This document shows positions 5,761-6,414 of a DNA stretch of 6,414 nt, piece by piece. The notes below the pieces were generated by a model. The model was given only the letters and a program-made list of their open reading frames with translations, had not been told where the DNA came from and ran no database searches. Within the stretch, counting starts at the first letter, position 1. Each line of letters begins with the position of its first letter. A program made the position numbers and the translations under genes. Source of the DNA: Deltaproteobacteria bacterium (GTDB lineage Bacteria; Bdellovibrionota; O2-12-FULL-43-9; JACQJE01); NCBI GenBank assembly GCA_016205125.1, contig JACQJE010000066.1, positions 1 through 6,414 of the forward strand. Reading direction: 5' to 3'.

Positions 5761-5788
5761 ATTGTAGGCAAATTTCATGAAAAGTCAA
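5761..5788 (-). promoter_or_regulatory. Sigma-70-type promoter for the lipoprotein / metallopeptidase pair
   Basis: On the minus strand the -35 TTGACT (5788-5783) and -10 TACAAT (5766-5761) are separated by 16 bases, each one or two mismatches from consensus. Transcription would start near 5754, giving a leader of about 47 bases before ATG 5707. It is the best promoter match I see in the window. Confidence 0.75.
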
Positions 5789-5795
5789 GAAATTT
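5770..5795. promoter_or_regulatory. Palindromic candidate operator overlapping the promoter
   Basis: AAATTTC (5770-5776) and GAAATTT (5789-5795) form an inverted repeat separated by 12 bases and enclosing the -35 box. A second perfect 10-bp palindrome, TTTCATGAAA (5773-5782), fills the spacer. Placement over the -35 and spacer would suit a repressor. The region is A/T-rich, so chance is possible. Confidence 0.4.
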
Positions 5796-5815
5796 AAGAG
5801 GGCCCAAATTGCGTC

Positions 5816-5840
5816 AAAAAGGACGGTCAGCAGCCCTGTC
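5816..5840 (-). terminator. Weak candidate terminator after the PEBP-family gene
   Basis: On the minus strand an imperfect stem (GACAGGGC with its partner ACCGTC around a short loop, 5840-5822) is followed by C and five T (5820-5816). It lies about 75 bases beyond the PEBP stop and before the lipoprotein promoter. The stem has mismatches, so this is tentative. Confidence 0.25.
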
Positions 5841-5916
5841 AAACCATCCCTTAAGATGGGGTTCTTTCAAACGTAACGCGCCCATCGCGGCCATCGCCAT
5901 GGGAGAGAGCCTCACA

Positions 5917-6396
5917 CTATTTCCTCTTCTTTTGATACGTCCCCATCAGCTCTGCCTTTGCAAGGATATGCCCCTGCATCGCTTTCTCCAGCTGCGTTTT
6001 CGTCGGATTCTTTAAATCGGGGAGGACAGTATCAAGCGCATAGAGCTTGTGAAAATAGCGATGTCGGCCAATCGGTGGGCAGGGGCCGCCATAACCGGTC
6101 CGCTTCCAGTCATTGAGCCCTTCGAGGGTCCCTTTCGGAAGCCCTGCCGCCTTCACCCCCTCCGGCAATCCCGCAGCAGTTGGGGGGAGATTGTAGAGGA
6201 TCCAATGAACCCAAACCACCTTTGGCGCAGCAGGGTCAGGAGCATCCGGATCATCGACAATCAGCACAAAGCTCTTCGTCCCAGCTGGAGCACCGCTCCA
6301 GGAGAAGGACGGAGAGACGTCTTTCCCTTCGCACGTGTGGAGAGCAGGAATCTCCGCCTGATGCATAAAGGCGCTGGAAGTCATGACAAGAGACAT
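5917..6396 (-). CDS. YbhB/YbcL family Raf kinase inhibitor-like protein (PEBP fold)
   Basis: This 159-residue protein belongs to the bacterial phosphatidylethanolamine-binding-protein family, whose members have a small beta-sandwich with an anion or ligand pocket and mostly unknown physiological roles. Signatures are VSPSFSWSGAPAGTKSF at 27-43, DDPDAPDP at 48-55, WVHWILYNLP at 62-71 and GYGGPCPPIGRHRYFHKLYALD at 101-122 (a pocket loop with conserved Pro and His). The length is that of the complete family domain. It has no clear signal peptide, so it is probably cytoplasmic. The ATG at 6396 has AAGGAG 8 bases upstream. The gene runs in the same direction as the metallopeptidase pair, but 209 bases and a strong promoter separate them, so it is probably a separate transcript. 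Family assignment is confident; function is unknown. Confidence 0.93.
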   Translation of the reverse strand: MSLVMTSSAFMHQAEIPALHTCEGKDVSPSFSWSGAPAGTKSFVLIVDDPDAPDPAAPKVVWVHWILYNLPPTAAGLPEGVKAAGLPKGTLEGLNDWKRTGYGGPCPPIGRHRYFHKLYALDTVLPDLKNPTKTQLEKAMQGHILAKAELMGTYQKKRK

Positions 6397-6404
6397 TTGA
6401 ATTA

Positions 6405-6410
6405 CTCCTT
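6405..6410 (-). promoter_or_regulatory. Shine-Dalgarno of the PEBP-family gene
   Basis: AAGGAG on the minus strand lies 8 bases before ATG 6396. The promoter would lie beyond the window edge. Confidence 0.7.
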
Positions 6411-6414
6411 CACA

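Larger units (their letters stand above)
5708..5916. other. Intergenic region between the PEBP gene and the lipoprotein gene
   Basis: These 209 bases hold the leader, promoter and palindromes of the lipoprotein gene and a weak terminator candidate. The open frame that crosses it on the minus strand (to 5842) lacks a ribosome site and runs through the promoter, so I treat it as noncoding. I see no RNA gene here. Confidence 0.6.

Noticed and set aside
5708..5842. N-terminal extension of the lipoprotein by 45 residues
   Set aside because: It would bury the lipobox, lacks a ribosome site and reads through the -35 and -10 boxes. ATG 5707 has a good Shine-Dalgarno and a correct signal peptide.
1..6414. 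CRISPR arrays, tRNA or rRNA genes, insertion sequences, phage genes
   Set aside because: I found no regularly spaced direct repeats, no tRNA-like cloverleaf and no transposase or integrase motif. Nearly all of the window is accounted for by protein genes.

Overview
The window holds eight genes, one of them cut at the left edge, from a bacterium of roughly 50% G+C. The lipoprotein signal and the Sec signal peptides suggest a diderm (Gram-negative-type) cell. Composition and codon use do not look like a high-G+C actinobacterium, the group in which the main pathway here was worked out. I cannot name the lineage from sequence alone.

Left half (127-2926, minus strand): a compact four-gene operon transcribed in the order cysM-like, mec-like (JAMM peptidase), cysO-like (MoaD/ThiS-type sulfur carrier) and moeZ-like (E1-type adenylyltransferase fused to rhodanese). 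The genes overlap or nearly touch. Together they encode a plausible complete protein-thiocarboxylate route to cysteine. MoeZ activates the carrier's Gly-Gly end and loads sulfur onto it. CysM joins the carrier thiocarboxylate to an activated serine. Mec then releases cysteine and regenerates the carrier. The unusual point is that the carrier reads on past Gly-Gly for five residues (CHVSF), and the two Gly codons are also the Shine-Dalgarno sequence of the moeZ-like gene. A plus-strand gene of unknown function ends just before the operon's far end (stop at 110).

Middle (2927-3513): a divergent intergenic region carries a long, nearly perfect inverted repeat. It is followed by a small plus-strand gene for an unrecognised secreted protein.

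Right half (3515-6396, minus strand): two abutting genes (TAA directly followed by ATG) encode a lipoprotein with an HEGGH motif in its last 45 residues and a secreted protein with Asp-rich calcium-binding-like repeats and an HEWMH motif. They form a candidate two-protein envelope system of putative zinc metallopeptidases. Their promoter (TTGACT, 16 bp, TACAAT) lies just upstream and overlaps a palindromic candidate operator. The last gene is a YbhB/YbcL-type PEBP-family protein.
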